From assembly GCF_021183825.1 (NCBI RefSeq), contig NZ_CP089211.1, positions 4,570,501 through 4,634,500 of the forward strand: a stretch of 64,000 bases of DNA, read 5' to 3'. The position numbers and the translations under genes are program-made. The stretch comes from Sinomicrobium kalidii. Its GTDB lineage: Bacteria > Bacteroidota > Bacteroidia > Flavobacteriales > Flavobacteriaceae. The notes beneath the pieces were generated by a model. That model did no database searches and was not told the DNA's origin. It was given only the letters and a program-made list of their open reading frames with translations. Shown in pieces: positions 16,859 through 26,789 of the stretch; the stretch's first letter is position 1; the number at the start of each line of letters is the position of its first letter.

Positions 16859-18364
16859 ATGAAAAAGATCACCATACTATTAGTCGTAACGGGAATACTG
16901 GCACTTTCCGGGTGCAGCGACCTTACGGAAATCAACGAGAACCCGAACAATGTGGATGTTACACACCCGCAGTTGTTGCTTACCGACATCTCTTTCAGGG
17001 CATTCCAGGTAGAAGGAACGGGCCCCATGTATGCCTCCAGGATGCTGGTGCAGACCGACGGGGAGAACAACAACCAGTATTACAACTGGAACCGGGCCGG
17101 TTTTAACGATTATAACAGGCTCAGGGACGTAACCAAGATGATGGAAGAGGCCACGCGAATGGAAAGCGATACCTATAAAGCACTGGCCAGGTTCTTCAGG
17201 GCATATTACTTTTATAAACTGACCCTGACTTTCGGTGATATCCCCTATAATGATGCCCTTCAGGGCGAAGAAGGGGAGGTTTATTCCCCGGAATACGATT
17301 CGCAGAAGGAAGTGTTCCTCGGTATTCTGAAAGAGCTGGAAGAGGCCAATACCCTTTTGGAGAACAGTACCGAAGTAGCTGTGGACGGCGATATTATTTT
17401 TGACGGGGACCCCGTGAAATGGAGAAAACTGATCAATGCATACCGGTTAAAAATACTAATGACCCTTTCCGGAAAGGAAGCAGATGCCGATCTCAATATA
17501 AAGAACACTTTTGCTTCCATCTATAACAACCAGCCCATTCTGCAATCAAATGACGATAATGCCCAGCTGGAGTTCATAGACCAGGACGGCAGCCGTTACA
17601 CCGAGTACAATTCCAGCGGTTACGGGTCGGGGATGTACATGGATTCCACATTTATCAAAAAATTGCAGGACAGGAAAGACCCGAGACTGTTCATCTTTTG
17701 CGGTATGACGAGAAACGCCAAGGAAGGCGGGTTGGCGGAGAACGATTTCGATGCGTATGAAGGCGGAAACCCGCTCGCCCCTTATGCAGAGGTCAACGAT
17801 AAGGCCGCAGAAGGAAATGCTTCCAAGGTAAACGAAAGGTATACCAAACACCCCACCACAGAACCCCATAACATCCTTGGTTATGCCGAAGTAGAATTTA
17901 TCCTGGCAGAGGCCGCCCTGAGGGGCTGGATATCTTCCGATGCACGGATGCATTACGAAAACGGGGTAAAAGCTTCGTTTAAATTTTACAATACCTATGC
18001 CACCGGGTATAAGAACGAGGTTTCCAATTATACAGAATATGTTACCGACGCTGCTGCCGAAACTTACCTTGCGGGAGAGCAGGTGGATTTTACCCGGGCC
18101 GTTTCCTTCGAAGAAAAGCTGGAACGTATTATGACACAAAAATACTTTACTTCTTTCCTGCAGTCGGGTTGGAGGATGTATTTCGACCAGTTACGTACGG
18201 GATATCCGGAATTTATTCACAATCCCGGAGCAACGCCCCCGACACGCTGGATATATCCCGAAAGTGAATATATCCAGAATACGGACAACGTTTCCCGGGC
18301 CATAGCCGACCAGTTCGGGGACGGGAACGATAAGATACGGGAAATTCCCTGGTGGTTGCAGTAA
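16859..18364 (+). CDS. SusD-like lipoprotein (SusD-like 2 subgroup)
   Basis: Substrate-binding lid for the preceding SusC. The lipoprotein signal ends LALSGCSDL. The stretch TEINENPNNVDVTHPQLLLT after the lipobox is typical of the SusD-like_2 subgroup, often annotated as nutrient-binding lipoprotein and not restricted to glycans. ARFFRAYYFYKLTLTFGDIP is the usual helix/FGDIP hallmark. 501 residues, normal. It does not end in NPGY as the other SusD proteins here do, but in EIPWWLQ, also usual for the subgroup. A perfect terminator-like palindrome follows 16 bases after the stop. Confidence 0.93.
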   Translation: MKKITILLVVTGILALSGCSDLTEINENPNNVDVTHPQLLLTDISFRAFQVEGTGPMYASRMLVQTDGENNNQYYNWNRAGFNDYNRLRDVTKMMEEATRMESDTYKALARFFRAYYFYKLTLTFGDIPYNDALQGEEGEVYSPEYDSQKEVFLGILKELEEANTLLENSTEVAVDGDIIFDGDPVKWRKLINAYRLKILMTLSGKEADADLNIKNTFASIYNNQPILQSNDDNAQLEFIDQDGSRYTEYNSSGYGSGMYMDSTFIKKLQDRKDPRLFIFCGMTRNAKEGGLAENDFDAYEGGNPLAPYAEVNDKAAEGNASKVNERYTKHPTTEPHNILGYAEVEFILAEAALRGWISSDARMHYENGVKASFKFYNTYATGYKNEVSNYTEYVTDAAAETYLAGEQVDFTRAVSFEEKLERIMTQKYFTSFLQSGWRMYFDQLRTGYPEFIHNPGATPPTRWIYPESEYIQNTDNVSRAIADQFGDGNDKIREIPWWLQ

Positions 18365-18380
18365 ACTCAAAATTTAAATG

Positions 18381-18412
18381 AAATGCCGTCACTCCCGGGA
18401 GTGACGGCATTT
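18381..18412 (+). terminator. Perfect 16-bp palindrome, candidate terminator or attenuator
   Basis: AAATGCCGTCACTCCC is followed directly by its reverse complement, giving a very stable hairpin with A-rich 5' and T-rich 3' flanks. It lies between the SusD-like gene and a phosphoesterase that starts only 18 bases later. It would therefore reduce rather than fully separate expression of the downstream enzymes, unless those have a promoter inside the SusD-like gene. Confidence 0.7.
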
Positions 18413-18430
18413 TAAATATTCAGAAATGTT

Positions 18431-20026
18431 ATGAAACGAATACAACTTAATATAATTTTCATTTTTGTCACGGGCTGGGGTATTATTACCGGAAATGCAC
18501 AAAACATTGAAATACAGCCTTACCTTCAGGATGCCGGCCCCGAATCGGTAACCGTTATGTGGCAAACCGACAGTGGAGAAGAAAGTATTGTGGAATGGGG
18601 GGTGTCCCCGGACCTCGGTAATGTAACGACGGGTTCGGCTACGGATATAAATTTTACCGGAACACGTGTCCACAAGGTAAAACTGATCGGACTGAAACGG
18701 TTTACCGTATATTATTACCGCGTAAAAACCGGGAAAGCAACATCCGATGTTTACCAGTTTAAAACCCCGCCTTTTTCATCCGATGGGGAGTCGTTCCGTT
18801 TTCTGGCCATGAGCGATATGCAATATGACAGGGATGCCCCCGACAAATTTTACGAGGTGGTGAATGAAGGGATACTGGCATACCTGAAAAAGGAATTTGA
18901 AGGGACCGTTCCCGACAACCTGGCCATGATCCTGATCCCGGGAGATCTCGTAGAGAACGGGGCCAGGTTCCATCAGTGGGGAGACCATTTTTTCCGGCCG
19001 GCAGAAAAGTTGTTTTCCAGTGTCCCCGTCTATCCCGTTCCGGGAAACCACGAGCGGAATTCCGTGTTTTTCTTTAAATATTTCAGCCTCCCCGAAAACG
19101 GAAGTCCGGAATATGCAGAGCACTGGTGGTACAAAGACTATGGCAATACGCGTATTCTGGGCCTGGATTCCAATCAGGGCTACAGGGATATCAAAGAACA
19201 GATGGTATGGCTCGAAAAAGTACTGGAAGAAACGGCAAACAGTAAAGAAATAGATTTTGTTTTTGCGCAAATGCACCATCCTCATAAATCGGAACTGTGG
19301 ATTCCGGGAGAAGAAGACTTTACCGGGGAAGTGGTAAAAAGACTGGAAAAGTTCACCGATGAAACGGGAAAGCCCAGCGTTCACTTTTTCGGGCATACTC
19401 ACGGGTATTCCAGGGGGCAGTCCAAAGATCACAAACACCTGTGGATAAATGTGGCCACGGCAGGAGGGGCTATTGACAACTGGGGTGAATTCGAAGGCAG
19501 GGACTATGACGAGTTTACCGTAACCCAGGATGAATACGGCTTTGTTATGGTAGAGGTGGCACCCGGTGAGGGGAATCCGAAGTTTACCGTAAAACGTATA
19601 AGCAGGGGCAACCAGTACCGGAAAAAAGACAATGAACTTACAGACAGCATTACAGTATGGAGATACGGCAAAGCCCCGGCAACACCGGAAGGTGTCTATC
19701 CTGCGGGAAAGAATGTAGATCCGGAGGAACTGGTCTTAAAGGCATCAGGATTTAAAAGTGACAGGAAAGGGGCTTTTCATGCCGCATCGAACTGGCAGAT
19801 AAGCACCACTCCCGGTTTTTCAGATATGGTGGTGGATAGCTGGAAGCAATACGAAAACCGGTATTACAACGAAAACAGGCAGGCCGGGGATGACCTGACG
19901 GACGAAAAAATTTACAGGTTGTTAAAACCGGGCACAACCTACTACTGGAGGGTACGCTACAGGGACCAGAACCTGAACTGGAGCAAATGGTCCCCGGTGC
20001 GGTCCTTTGTGACAAACCGGGAATGA
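18431..20026 (+). CDS. Secreted calcineurin-type metallophosphoesterase with flanking Fn3-like domains
   Basis: Predicted periplasmic or surface phosphomonoesterase or diesterase. After a signal peptide to about residue 23 there is an N-terminal Fn3-like domain (IEIQPYLQDAGPESVTVMW) of the kind in front of purple-acid-phosphatase-like enzymes. The metallophosphoesterase domain about 120-345 shows all metal motifs: AMSDMQYD (about 127), GDLVENG (about 172), GNHERN (about 205), HHPHKSE (about 281) and GHTHGYSRG (about 321). A C-terminal Fn3 domain (GTTTYYWRVRYRDQNLNWSK region, about 445-528) follows. The substrate is unknown. Placement after the ECF/FecR/SusCD genes and before a PhoX-like gene points to release of phosphate from organic esters. 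Confidence 0.93.
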   Translation: MKRIQLNIIFIFVTGWGIITGNAQNIEIQPYLQDAGPESVTVMWQTDSGEESIVEWGVSPDLGNVTTGSATDINFTGTRVHKVKLIGLKRFTVYYYRVKTGKATSDVYQFKTPPFSSDGESFRFLAMSDMQYDRDAPDKFYEVVNEGILAYLKKEFEGTVPDNLAMILIPGDLVENGARFHQWGDHFFRPAEKLFSSVPVYPVPGNHERNSVFFFKYFSLPENGSPEYAEHWWYKDYGNTRILGLDSNQGYRDIKEQMVWLEKVLEETANSKEIDFVFAQMHHPHKSELWIPGEEDFTGEVVKRLEKFTDETGKPSVHFFGHTHGYSRGQSKDHKHLWINVATAGGAIDNWGEFEGRDYDEFTVTQDEYGFVMVEVAPGEGNPKFTVKRISRGNQYRKKDNELTDSITVWRYGKAPATPEGVYPAGKNVDPEELVLKASGFKSDRKGAFHAASNWQISTTPGFSDMVVDSWKQYENRYYNENRQAGDDLTDEKIYRLLKPGTTYYWRVRYRDQNLNWSKWSPVRSFVTNRE

Positions 20027-20160
20027 GCCCCGGTCTCGGATTATCCGAAAGCAGGTATTCGATTTAACATAAAATTAAGTTTTGGAACTGAAAGATAATT
20101 TTGAATTAACGCCATCCGGGTACTGACAAAGTATTTTTGGGACAAATCAAAAATCAAATC

Positions 20161-21699
20161 ATGAAAAGAATTAACCTGCTTTACAAACTCTTGATTATTC
20201 CCGTATTGGGATTGTTACTCTTTAGCTGTGACGGAGAAGATGGTGCCGACGGCATTGACGGAACCGATGGTGCAGATGGCGTGGATGGAGAAGACGGGGA
20301 AGACCTTACCGGGCAACCCACCATGTTCGAGAACAAATCGGGGACAAAACCCCTGGTAGCGCTATCCGGTCAGTTCAATTTTGTGGAAGCCTACGCACTG
20401 GTCAGTACGCCCGACGTTATAGGAGACAACTTTCAACTGGCCGGTTCTGCCGATGGAGCCGGGTTTTTAAATAATGACGACGGCTATATGTATGTGGTGA
20501 ACTGTGAAGACAGCTATGCCGTTTCCAGGATTTTTTTCGATGAACATATGAACCCCGTATCGGGCGACTACCTATTGAATTCCGGGGTTTCGGATTATGC
20601 CAGGCAGTGTTCCGCCACCATGTGGGAAGCTGCCGTTCACGGCGGTTCCCGGGATTTGTTCCTTTCTGCTTCAGAGAGCATCAACTATGACGTTAAAGGT
20701 ATAGATCCCTGGGTGGAAAACCCCACGCCGACTGCCGATTTCGGACTGGATGCCCTGGGAGAGTTCTCCTGGGAGAATGCCGTCCCGTTACCCAAAGATG
20801 CCTATTCCGGGAAAACGGTGATCATTGGCGGGGATGATGATTCGAGCGATTCCGAAGGCCAGGTGATATTGTATTACTCCGAAAACGGGGACGACGACCT
20901 GGAGAATGGTAAAATATACGTCTTAAAGACCAAACAGGTTTCCGACGGGGCCGATGGCGTTACTGCCGTAGAAGAAGATATGGCCTATAACGAGGCCAGT
21001 TTTGACAGGGGAGTGACCTACGAAGTTGAATTTGTTGAAATTGAAGACGGGGCCTCCAAGACACATGTCGAAATGGAAACGGCCTGTATGGATGCCAATG
21101 CCACCCAGTTTATGCGGGTAGAAGATGTCGATTATCAAAAAGGTTCTGACGAAAATGCGAAAAATGTGTACTTCGCAGTAACGGGAAGGGGCCCCGGACG
21201 AGGCACGTATAACGACTGGGGAACTGTTTACAAACTGGAACTGGATGCCGATTCGCCCCTGACCGGTAAACTGACACAGGTGATCAGCGGGAATACCAAT
21301 ACCAATAATATGGACGGTAACCTGGCCGAATTACAGAGCCCGGACAATATTTGTGTGACCGAGAACTTTATCTACATACAGGAAGACCCCAATTCTTTTG
21401 ACAGGGGCCATCCGGCCTATATCTATCAGTCCGACCTTAACGGGGCTAATATTTCCAAAGTACTGGAACTGGTGGTACGGCAGGACCTCGATCCCGATTT
21501 CAGCTCCGGTTTTAGCGGGGAGTTCGGATCGCTGATCGATGTTTCGGATAAAGTAGGGGTTCCCGGGACTTTTATCCTTGCCGTCCAGCCGCATTACTGG
21601 GAAAGCGAGGATTTCATGAACCTCGACGGGCATACCAATGCGGAACGCGAAGATGACCAGGCTTCCCAGATCGTATTATTAAAAGGATTACCGAGATAA
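20161..21699 (+). CDS. PhoX/DUF839-like lipoprotein with Asp-Gly collagen-like linker
   Basis: I start it at 20161, where MKRINLLYKLLIIPVLGLLL plus FSC gives a lipoprotein signal; an ATG at 20137 would add eight residues. Directly after the lipid Cys comes a Gly-X-Asp run (DGEDGADGIDGTDGADGVDG), a collagen-like or Ca-binding spacer. The rest resembles PhoX-type alkaline phosphatases: SATMWEAAVHGGSRDLFLSA, FSWENAVPLP, VIIGGDDDSSDSEGQV, and the late NICVTENFIYIQEDPN motif. PhoX enzymes are Ca/Fe phosphatases, but I cannot confirm that every metal ligand is kept, so the enzymatic role is probable, not proven. About 512 residues. It follows the metallophosphoesterase and is closed by a terminator. 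Confidence 0.8.
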   Translation: MKRINLLYKLLIIPVLGLLLFSCDGEDGADGIDGTDGADGVDGEDGEDLTGQPTMFENKSGTKPLVALSGQFNFVEAYALVSTPDVIGDNFQLAGSADGAGFLNNDDGYMYVVNCEDSYAVSRIFFDEHMNPVSGDYLLNSGVSDYARQCSATMWEAAVHGGSRDLFLSASESINYDVKGIDPWVENPTPTADFGLDALGEFSWENAVPLPKDAYSGKTVIIGGDDDSSDSEGQVILYYSENGDDDLENGKIYVLKTKQVSDGADGVTAVEEDMAYNEASFDRGVTYEVEFVEIEDGASKTHVEMETACMDANATQFMRVEDVDYQKGSDENAKNVYFAVTGRGPGRGTYNDWGTVYKLELDADSPLTGKLTQVISGNTNTNNMDGNLAELQSPDNICVTENFIYIQEDPNSFDRGHPAYIYQSDLNGANISKVLELVVRQDLDPDFSSGFSGEFGSLIDVSDKVGVPGTFILAVQPHYWESEDFMNLDGHTNAEREDDQASQIVLLKGLPR

Positions 21700-21720
21700 T
21701 TGTTACGAACCGTACAAGGC

Positions 21721-21752
21721 AAAGGCCCCATTCCCGTAATGGTGGCCTTTTT
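21721..21752 (+). terminator. Rho-independent terminator after the PhoX-like gene
   Basis: AAAGGCCCCATT pairs with AATGG-T-GGCCTTT around a five-base loop with one bulged T, followed by TT and a TTG-rich tail. It lies 21 bases after the stop codon and separates the phosphatase genes from the peroxidase gene at 21834. Confidence 0.8.
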
Positions 21753-21833
21753 GTGTTGTACGGATGTTAATCACGTGCTTGCGGACTTAATATAAATGGC
21801 ATCGGTGCGTATAGCTCAATAAAATTAATTGAA

Positions 21834-23636
21834 ATGCGAAAAAAGACTTTTTTTATAGTACTTATAATATTCATCGGATATTCCTGTAAAAAGGAAGACC
21901 TGAAAAAGATACCCGGCTGGGAAAACACGCGGAATTATTACTTGGAAGCCATAACCGATGCCATTAGCTATGCCGATTCCCTGAAAGCTGAAGGTGTTAA
22001 GGGCAAGAATGCCAAAAAGATGTTTAAAAAACTCCGGACAGCATTTAAAAAATCCGAACCTTACGCCTCCTATCTCAACCCGGAAGTAGGGCACAGGGTA
22101 AACGGTCCCGCCCTGCCTGTTTTTAAGGAAGACAACCAGAAGGTCCTGGCCCCCGTAGGGCTTCAGAAAATAGAGGAAAGCATCTACGAAGGCGGGGTTT
22201 CGGATACGGACTTCCGGTATGAAGTTGATATTACAAGGGGCATGCTGGAAGTATTGAAAAAAGACATGGAAAAGAGGGCCCTAAACCCGCAGCGTTTTTT
22301 TGTGGCCACACACCAGCAACTCTTCAGGATCATAAGTTTTTCGACCTCCGGTTTTGACACGCCCGTGAGCTATTTGAGCATGGATGAAATAGAAGTCTCA
22401 CTTGATGCCCTGAGGGAAACATATAACCGGAGCATTCGCGATATTGTAAGGGAAAAGGACGATACGCTGAACAAACGGTTTCTGGAAGCGCTGGAACGGG
22501 CCGAAAATTACGCTTCTTCCCACCCGGATTTCGAAACCTTCGACCGGTTTACTTTTATCAGGGATTACATGAACCCCGTTACCCGTACCTGGGTTGACAT
22601 CCGGAAAACGTCGGGAATCTGGGAAGCTTCGGATGATTTCCCTTTTAATTTCGACGCGCCCACCTTTTTTGAAGAAGATTCCTTTAACCCGGCCTATTTT
22701 ACATCGAATACCAATAAAAATCCTTCCCGGGCACAAACAGAACTGGGCAAAAAACTGTTTTTCGAGCCCGGATTGTCGGCAAACGGCACTATGGCCTGTG
22801 CCACATGTCATATCCCCGAAAAAGCCTATACCGACGGTTTGGTAACGAATACCGATAACAAGGGAAAACCACTGTTGAGAAATACGCCTACACTGCTGAA
22901 CGTAGCTTTCCAGAAAAGCTTCTTCTGGGACGGAAGGGCAGAAGATCTTTTGAGCCAGATATCTTCCGTATTTACTGATAAGGACGAATTCAATGTTACG
23001 GTGCATGAATTCAATACGGATATTTTAAAGGACAGTGCGTATCACGAAAAATTTAAAAAGGCCTTCGGCAATGTGCCCAAAAACAACCTGAACATTATAA
23101 AGGCCATTTCCTCTTACATCAGTACGCTGAATAATTTCGATTCAAAATTCGACAGGAATATCAGGGGGGAAGAAGCCACTTTTACCGCGGCGGAAAAACA
23201 GGGATTCAACCTGTTTATGGGAAAGGCCCTGTGTGCCACCTGTCATTTTATTCCGCTTACAAACGGTACGGTACCGCCGTTTTTTAACGATACCGAAAAA
23301 GAGGTTATCGGGGTTCCGGAAACGGCAGGTAACAATGCATTAGACGATGATTACGGCTTTTACTGGAAATACAACGAGGCCATTCACAAGGGCATGTTTA
23401 AGACGCCGACAATAAGAAATATAGCCGAAACAGCGCCTTATATGCATAACGGGGTTTACAATACCCTGGAAGAAGTCGTGAATTTTTATAACCTCGGCGG
23501 TGGCGGAGGGCTCGGTTTTGAACTTCCGCACCAAACGCTTCCTTTTGACAACCTTGACCTTACCGATGAGGAACAAAATGCCATTGTAGCCTTTATGAAA
23601 ACACTTTCCGGGTCGGAAGATGTGGATAAATACTGA
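21834..23636 (+). CDS. Di-haem cytochrome c peroxidase with imelysin-like N-terminal extension
   Basis: Periplasmic di-haem peroxidase (MauG/CcpA group) reducing peroxide with electrons from cytochrome c. 600 residues: lipoprotein-type signal (FIVLIIFIGYSCKKED), an N-terminal helical region about 25-275 with PEVGHRVNGPALPVF and KIEESIYEG that recalls imelysin-type proteins, then the catalytic part. Two CATCH haem motifs sit at 322-326 and 467-471, with FKTPTIRNIAETAPYMHNG near 530, the usual distal-ligand region. It is nearly twice as long as a bare peroxidase because of the extension. It lies behind a terminator, so it may have its own promoter. Its link to the phosphatase locus is by position only. 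It converges on the RND operon with 31 bases between. Confidence 0.93.
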   Translation: MRKKTFFIVLIIFIGYSCKKEDLKKIPGWENTRNYYLEAITDAISYADSLKAEGVKGKNAKKMFKKLRTAFKKSEPYASYLNPEVGHRVNGPALPVFKEDNQKVLAPVGLQKIEESIYEGGVSDTDFRYEVDITRGMLEVLKKDMEKRALNPQRFFVATHQQLFRIISFSTSGFDTPVSYLSMDEIEVSLDALRETYNRSIRDIVREKDDTLNKRFLEALERAENYASSHPDFETFDRFTFIRDYMNPVTRTWVDIRKTSGIWEASDDFPFNFDAPTFFEEDSFNPAYFTSNTNKNPSRAQTELGKKLFFEPGLSANGTMACATCHIPEKAYTDGLVTNTDNKGKPLLRNTPTLLNVAFQKSFFWDGRAEDLLSQISSVFTDKDEFNVTVHEFNTDILKDSAYHEKFKKAFGNVPKNNLNIIKAISSYISTLNNFDSKFDRNIRGEEATFTAAEKQGFNLFMGKALCATCHFIPLTNGTVPPFFNDTEKEVIGVPETAGNNALDDDYGFYWKYNEAIHKGMFKTPTIRNIAETAPYMHNGVYNTLEEVVNFYNLGGGGGLGFELPHQTLPFDNLDLTDEEQNAIVAFMKTLSGSEDVDKY

Positions 23637-23667
23637 AGATAACAGCAGTCCGGTTATTTTTGACAGG

Positions 23668-26600
23668 TTATACCGTTTTTTCAGCGGTATTTTTCCTGTT
23701 CTTAATAATTGAACGGATGTCCTCCTGTACAAGATAGAGGCAGGGCACGATGATCAGGATAATGGAAGTGGCGAATACGATCCCGAAACCTAATGAAATG
23801 GCCATGGGGATCAGGTAAAATGCCTGTGAGGACGTTTCCAGGATAATCGGGGTAAGTCCGCCGAAAGTGGTCAGGGTGGTCAGCATAATGGGGCGGAAGC
23901 GCCGTATCCCGGCCTCGTGAATGGCTTTGTAGGCCGGCTGGTCTTTTCGTATACCGTTGGCGTAATCGATCATGATAAGGGAATCATTGACCACAACACC
24001 GGCCAGCGCTATCATTCCCATTAAACTGACCAGTGAAAGGTCGTATCCGAGGATAATATGCCCGATCACGGCACCGACTATTCCGAAGGGGATGGCCGAA
24101 AGCACAATAAAGGGCTGAACGTAATTGTTAAATGCCAATGCCAGCAACGCATAAATAAGCATAAGCGCCATGGAAAAGGTTCCCCACAGGGAGTTTGTCG
24201 ATTCCCGCATATCGGCCTGGCTCCCTTCAAAGGTCCATGTAAGCCCGGGATAATCGGCCCGTAACTGCGGGAGTACTTCGCCCTGTATGGCAGCCAGGAC
24301 CCTGCTTACGGCATTGGCCGGTTCGGCATCCATGCCTACATTTATCACCCTTCTCCCGTCCCGCCTGTTGATAGAGGTGAATGCTTCTTTTTCTTCCACC
24401 TCCACTACGTCCATTAAGGGAACTTCCATACTGTCCGGGGTCCGGATGATAAAATCTTCCAGGTTTTGTATGTCCTTGCGTTCTTCCAACGGCAGCTTTA
24501 CGTGGATTTCCACTTCGTTATTGCCCCGTAGCTGCCGCATGGCCAGTGCGCCGAAAAAGGCGTCCCGCACCTGCCGGCCTACCTGAGATGCGGTTAATCC
24601 CAGATTTCTCCCTTGCGGTAAGAGCTTAAAATCGTATTGTACTTTACCCTTGTTGTAATTGTCACTCACATCGCGGGTATTTTCAAAAGCGGTCATTCTT
24701 TCTACAAAAACCTTGCTTGCCTTTGCCAGAACATCAATATCCGTATGGCTCAGGTCTACGCTGATGTCCTGGCGGTATCCACCGGGGCCCCGTTCGGCTT
24801 CGAAGGTGATCTGGTCTACTCCGCGGATATCGCCAATATTATCACGCCAAAGGGCAATGAGTTGGGCAGCCGTCATATCACGTTCATCGGGCGGCCGCAT
24901 CACGATCTCCACATCGATAAAATTTTGTCCACGAACATTGGTTTTTATCCCTTCGGCCACCTTATACAAATCGTTTTCATCAAACATTTTCCGGGTGGCT
25001 TGGGTAACTTCTTCGGCCACTTTGGCGGCCTGGTCGGGTGTGGTCCCTACCGGGAGCCTGATCCCCGCTTCGATTTCATCGGCAGCGATTTCGGGCATTA
25101 AGATCATTCCCATATGGTCGCTGTAACCAAAGCTTCCCACAATGAGCAACAAGGCTACTGCAGCCGTCAGCGTAATGTAACGGAACCGGAGGCACTTATC
25201 CAGAAAAGGGCGGTAATATTTCCGGATGATACGGTCGAATCTCCTGGCGAACCTGTCCTGCGCATTTTCAAGTTTAAGGAGAATGCCTTTTTTCTTTTTC
25301 TTCCTGATATGTCCCAGGTGGGAAGGTAAAATAAAGAAGGCCTCTATTAGGGAGATCAATAAGATAACGATGACCACGGCGGGAAGGGGCCACCAGAACT
25401 TACCGGTTTCCCCCGGGATGAGCAGTAACGGTATAAAGGCGATAACGGTAGTCAGTATACTGAAAAACACCGGTCTTGACACATCTTTCGTACCCTGTAT
25501 GGCCGCCTGCATGATACTCATGCCTTTCTGGCGGTATTCATATACGTTTTCCCCCACTACAATGGCATCGTCCACTACAATACCCAGAACCACCAGGAAG
25601 CCGAACATGGAGATCATATTGATACTGACGCCGATCACGGGCAGGAATGTGATCCCGCCGATAAAGGAGATTACCATGCCGATCATTACCCAGAAAGCAA
25701 GCCGGTATTCCAGGAACAGGGTCAGAATGACCATGACAATCACGATCGCCATCAAACCGTTTCCGGTGAGCAGGGAAAGACGTTCGCGATAGTCGTCGGC
25801 CCGGTTGCTGTCAATGCGGTACTGAACACCTGGAGGTAGCTGGAAGTCGTTCAGTATGTCTTTTACCAGTTCTTCGATATCGAGCGGCGACTGGTTTCCG
25901 ACCCTGAAGATCTCCATGCCTACCGCCGGTTTCTGGTTGAACTGGCCGTGAAACCCGGTTTCTTCAAATCCGTCGGTAATCACGGCAATGTCCCTTAATT
26001 TTACCTGTGCCCCTGCCGGGGAAGAGGCAATGGTTATATTGCCGAACTCTTCGGCCCACTGTTTGCGTTCCTTCAGTCTGAGCAGGATTTCCCCCGAACT
26101 GGTTTCAACGGCCCCTGCCGGAACATCCCTGCTCGATTGTTCGACGATATCGGCAACCTGTCCCAGTGTTAATTGATACTGCCGTAAATTGTAACGCGGA
26201 ATTTCTATGCGGGTTTCATAATCGGGGACATTGTTTAAAGTGACCTGTGTAATTTCGGGCTGACTTAAAAAGCGGTTCCGCAGGCGTTCGGCCAGTTTCC
26301 GGAGTGTCCATATATCGGCATCGCCGTAAAGGGAAACCTGCATAACATCGCGCTGGCGGTCCTGTAAGACCACTTCGGGTTCTTCGATGTCATCCGGAAA
26401 TGTCCGTATCCGGTTCACGGCCTGGTCAATGTCCTGGAAGGCTTTCATCCGGTTGGTTCCGGCTACCAGTTCAATAGTAACGGTTCCCGAACCTTCCCTT
26501 GCTGTTGATACGATCTCCTTAATGCCCTGTACGCCCCTGACGGATTCTTCCACCGGCAGCAGGATACCCTGTTCCACCTCTTCGGGAGCAGCTCCGGGAT

Positions 26601-26778
26601 ATACCACACTCACTTCGACAAAATCCAGTTGAAACTGCGGGAAGACCTCTTTTTGTATGGAGAACATGGTATAAATACCGCCTCCTATCAGCAAAAACAT
26701 CAGCAGGTTTGCGGCAATGGAATGACGCGCCATATAGGCGATAATACCTTTTTGTTTATGGGGTTGCCGGTCTTCCAC
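23668..26778 (-). CDS. RND efflux pump, inner-membrane permease
   Basis: Proton-driven exporter of the hydrophobe/amphiphile efflux (HAE1, AcrB-like) group. 1036 residues with the expected two-fold repeat: TM1 near the N-terminus ([19 protein letters not shown]), a large periplasmic loop, the TM4 proton-relay acids in [19 protein letters not shown], a second loop, and the closing TM cluster with [20 protein letters not shown]. The adaptor gene lies 11 bases upstream. The substrate is unknown; no metal-type signature stands out. Last gene of the operon. Confidence 0.97.
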   Translation of the reverse strand: MEDRQPHKQKGIIAYMARHSIAANLLMFLLIGGGIYTMFSIQKEVFPQFQLDFVEVSVVYPGAAPEEVEQGILLPVEESVRGVQGIKEIVSTAREGSGTVTIELVAGTNRMKAFQDIDQAVNRIRTFPDDIEEPEVVLQDRQRDVMQVSLYGDADIWTLRKLAERLRNRFLSQPEITQVTLNNVPDYETRIEIPRYNLRQYQLTLGQVADIVEQSSRDVPAGAVETSSGEILLRLKERKQWAEEFGNITIASSPAGAQVKLRDIAVITDGFEETGFHGQFNQKPAVGMEIFRVGNQSPLDIEELVKDILNDFQLPPGVQYRIDSNRADDYRERLSLLTGNGLMAIVIVMVILTLFLEYRLAFWVMIGMVISFIGGITFLPVIGVSINMISMFGFLVVLGIVVDDAIVVGENVYEYRQKGMSIMQAAIQGTKDVSRPVFFSILTTVIAFIPLLLIPGETGKFWWPLPAVVIVILLISLIEAFFILPSHLGHIRKKKKKGILLKLENAQDRFARRFDRIIRKYYRPFLDKCLRFRYITLTAAVALLLIVGSFGYSDHMGMILMPEIAADEIEAGIRLPVGTTPDQAAKVAEEVTQATRKMFDENDLYKVAEGIKTNVRGQNFIDVEIVMRPPDERDMTAAQLIALWRDNIGDIRGVDQITFEAERGPGGYRQDISVDLSHTDIDVLAKASKVFVERMTAFENTRDVSDNYNKGKVQYDFKLLPQGRNLGLTASQVGRQVRDAFFGALAMRQLRGNNEVEIHVKLPLEERKDIQNLEDFIIRTPDSMEVPLMDVVEVEEKEAFTSINRRDGRRVINVGMDAEPANAVSRVLAAIQGEVLPQLRADYPGLTWTFEGSQADMRESTNSLWGTFSMALMLIYALLALAFNNYVQPFIVLSAIPFGIVGAVIGHIILGYDLSLVSLMGMIALAGVVVNDSLIMIDYANGIRKDQPAYKAIHEAGIRRFRPIMLTTLTTFGGLTPIILETSSQAFYLIPMAISLGFGIVFATSIILIIVPCLYLVQEDIRSIIKNRKNTAEKTV

Positions 26779-26789
26779 GGGTGATCTTT

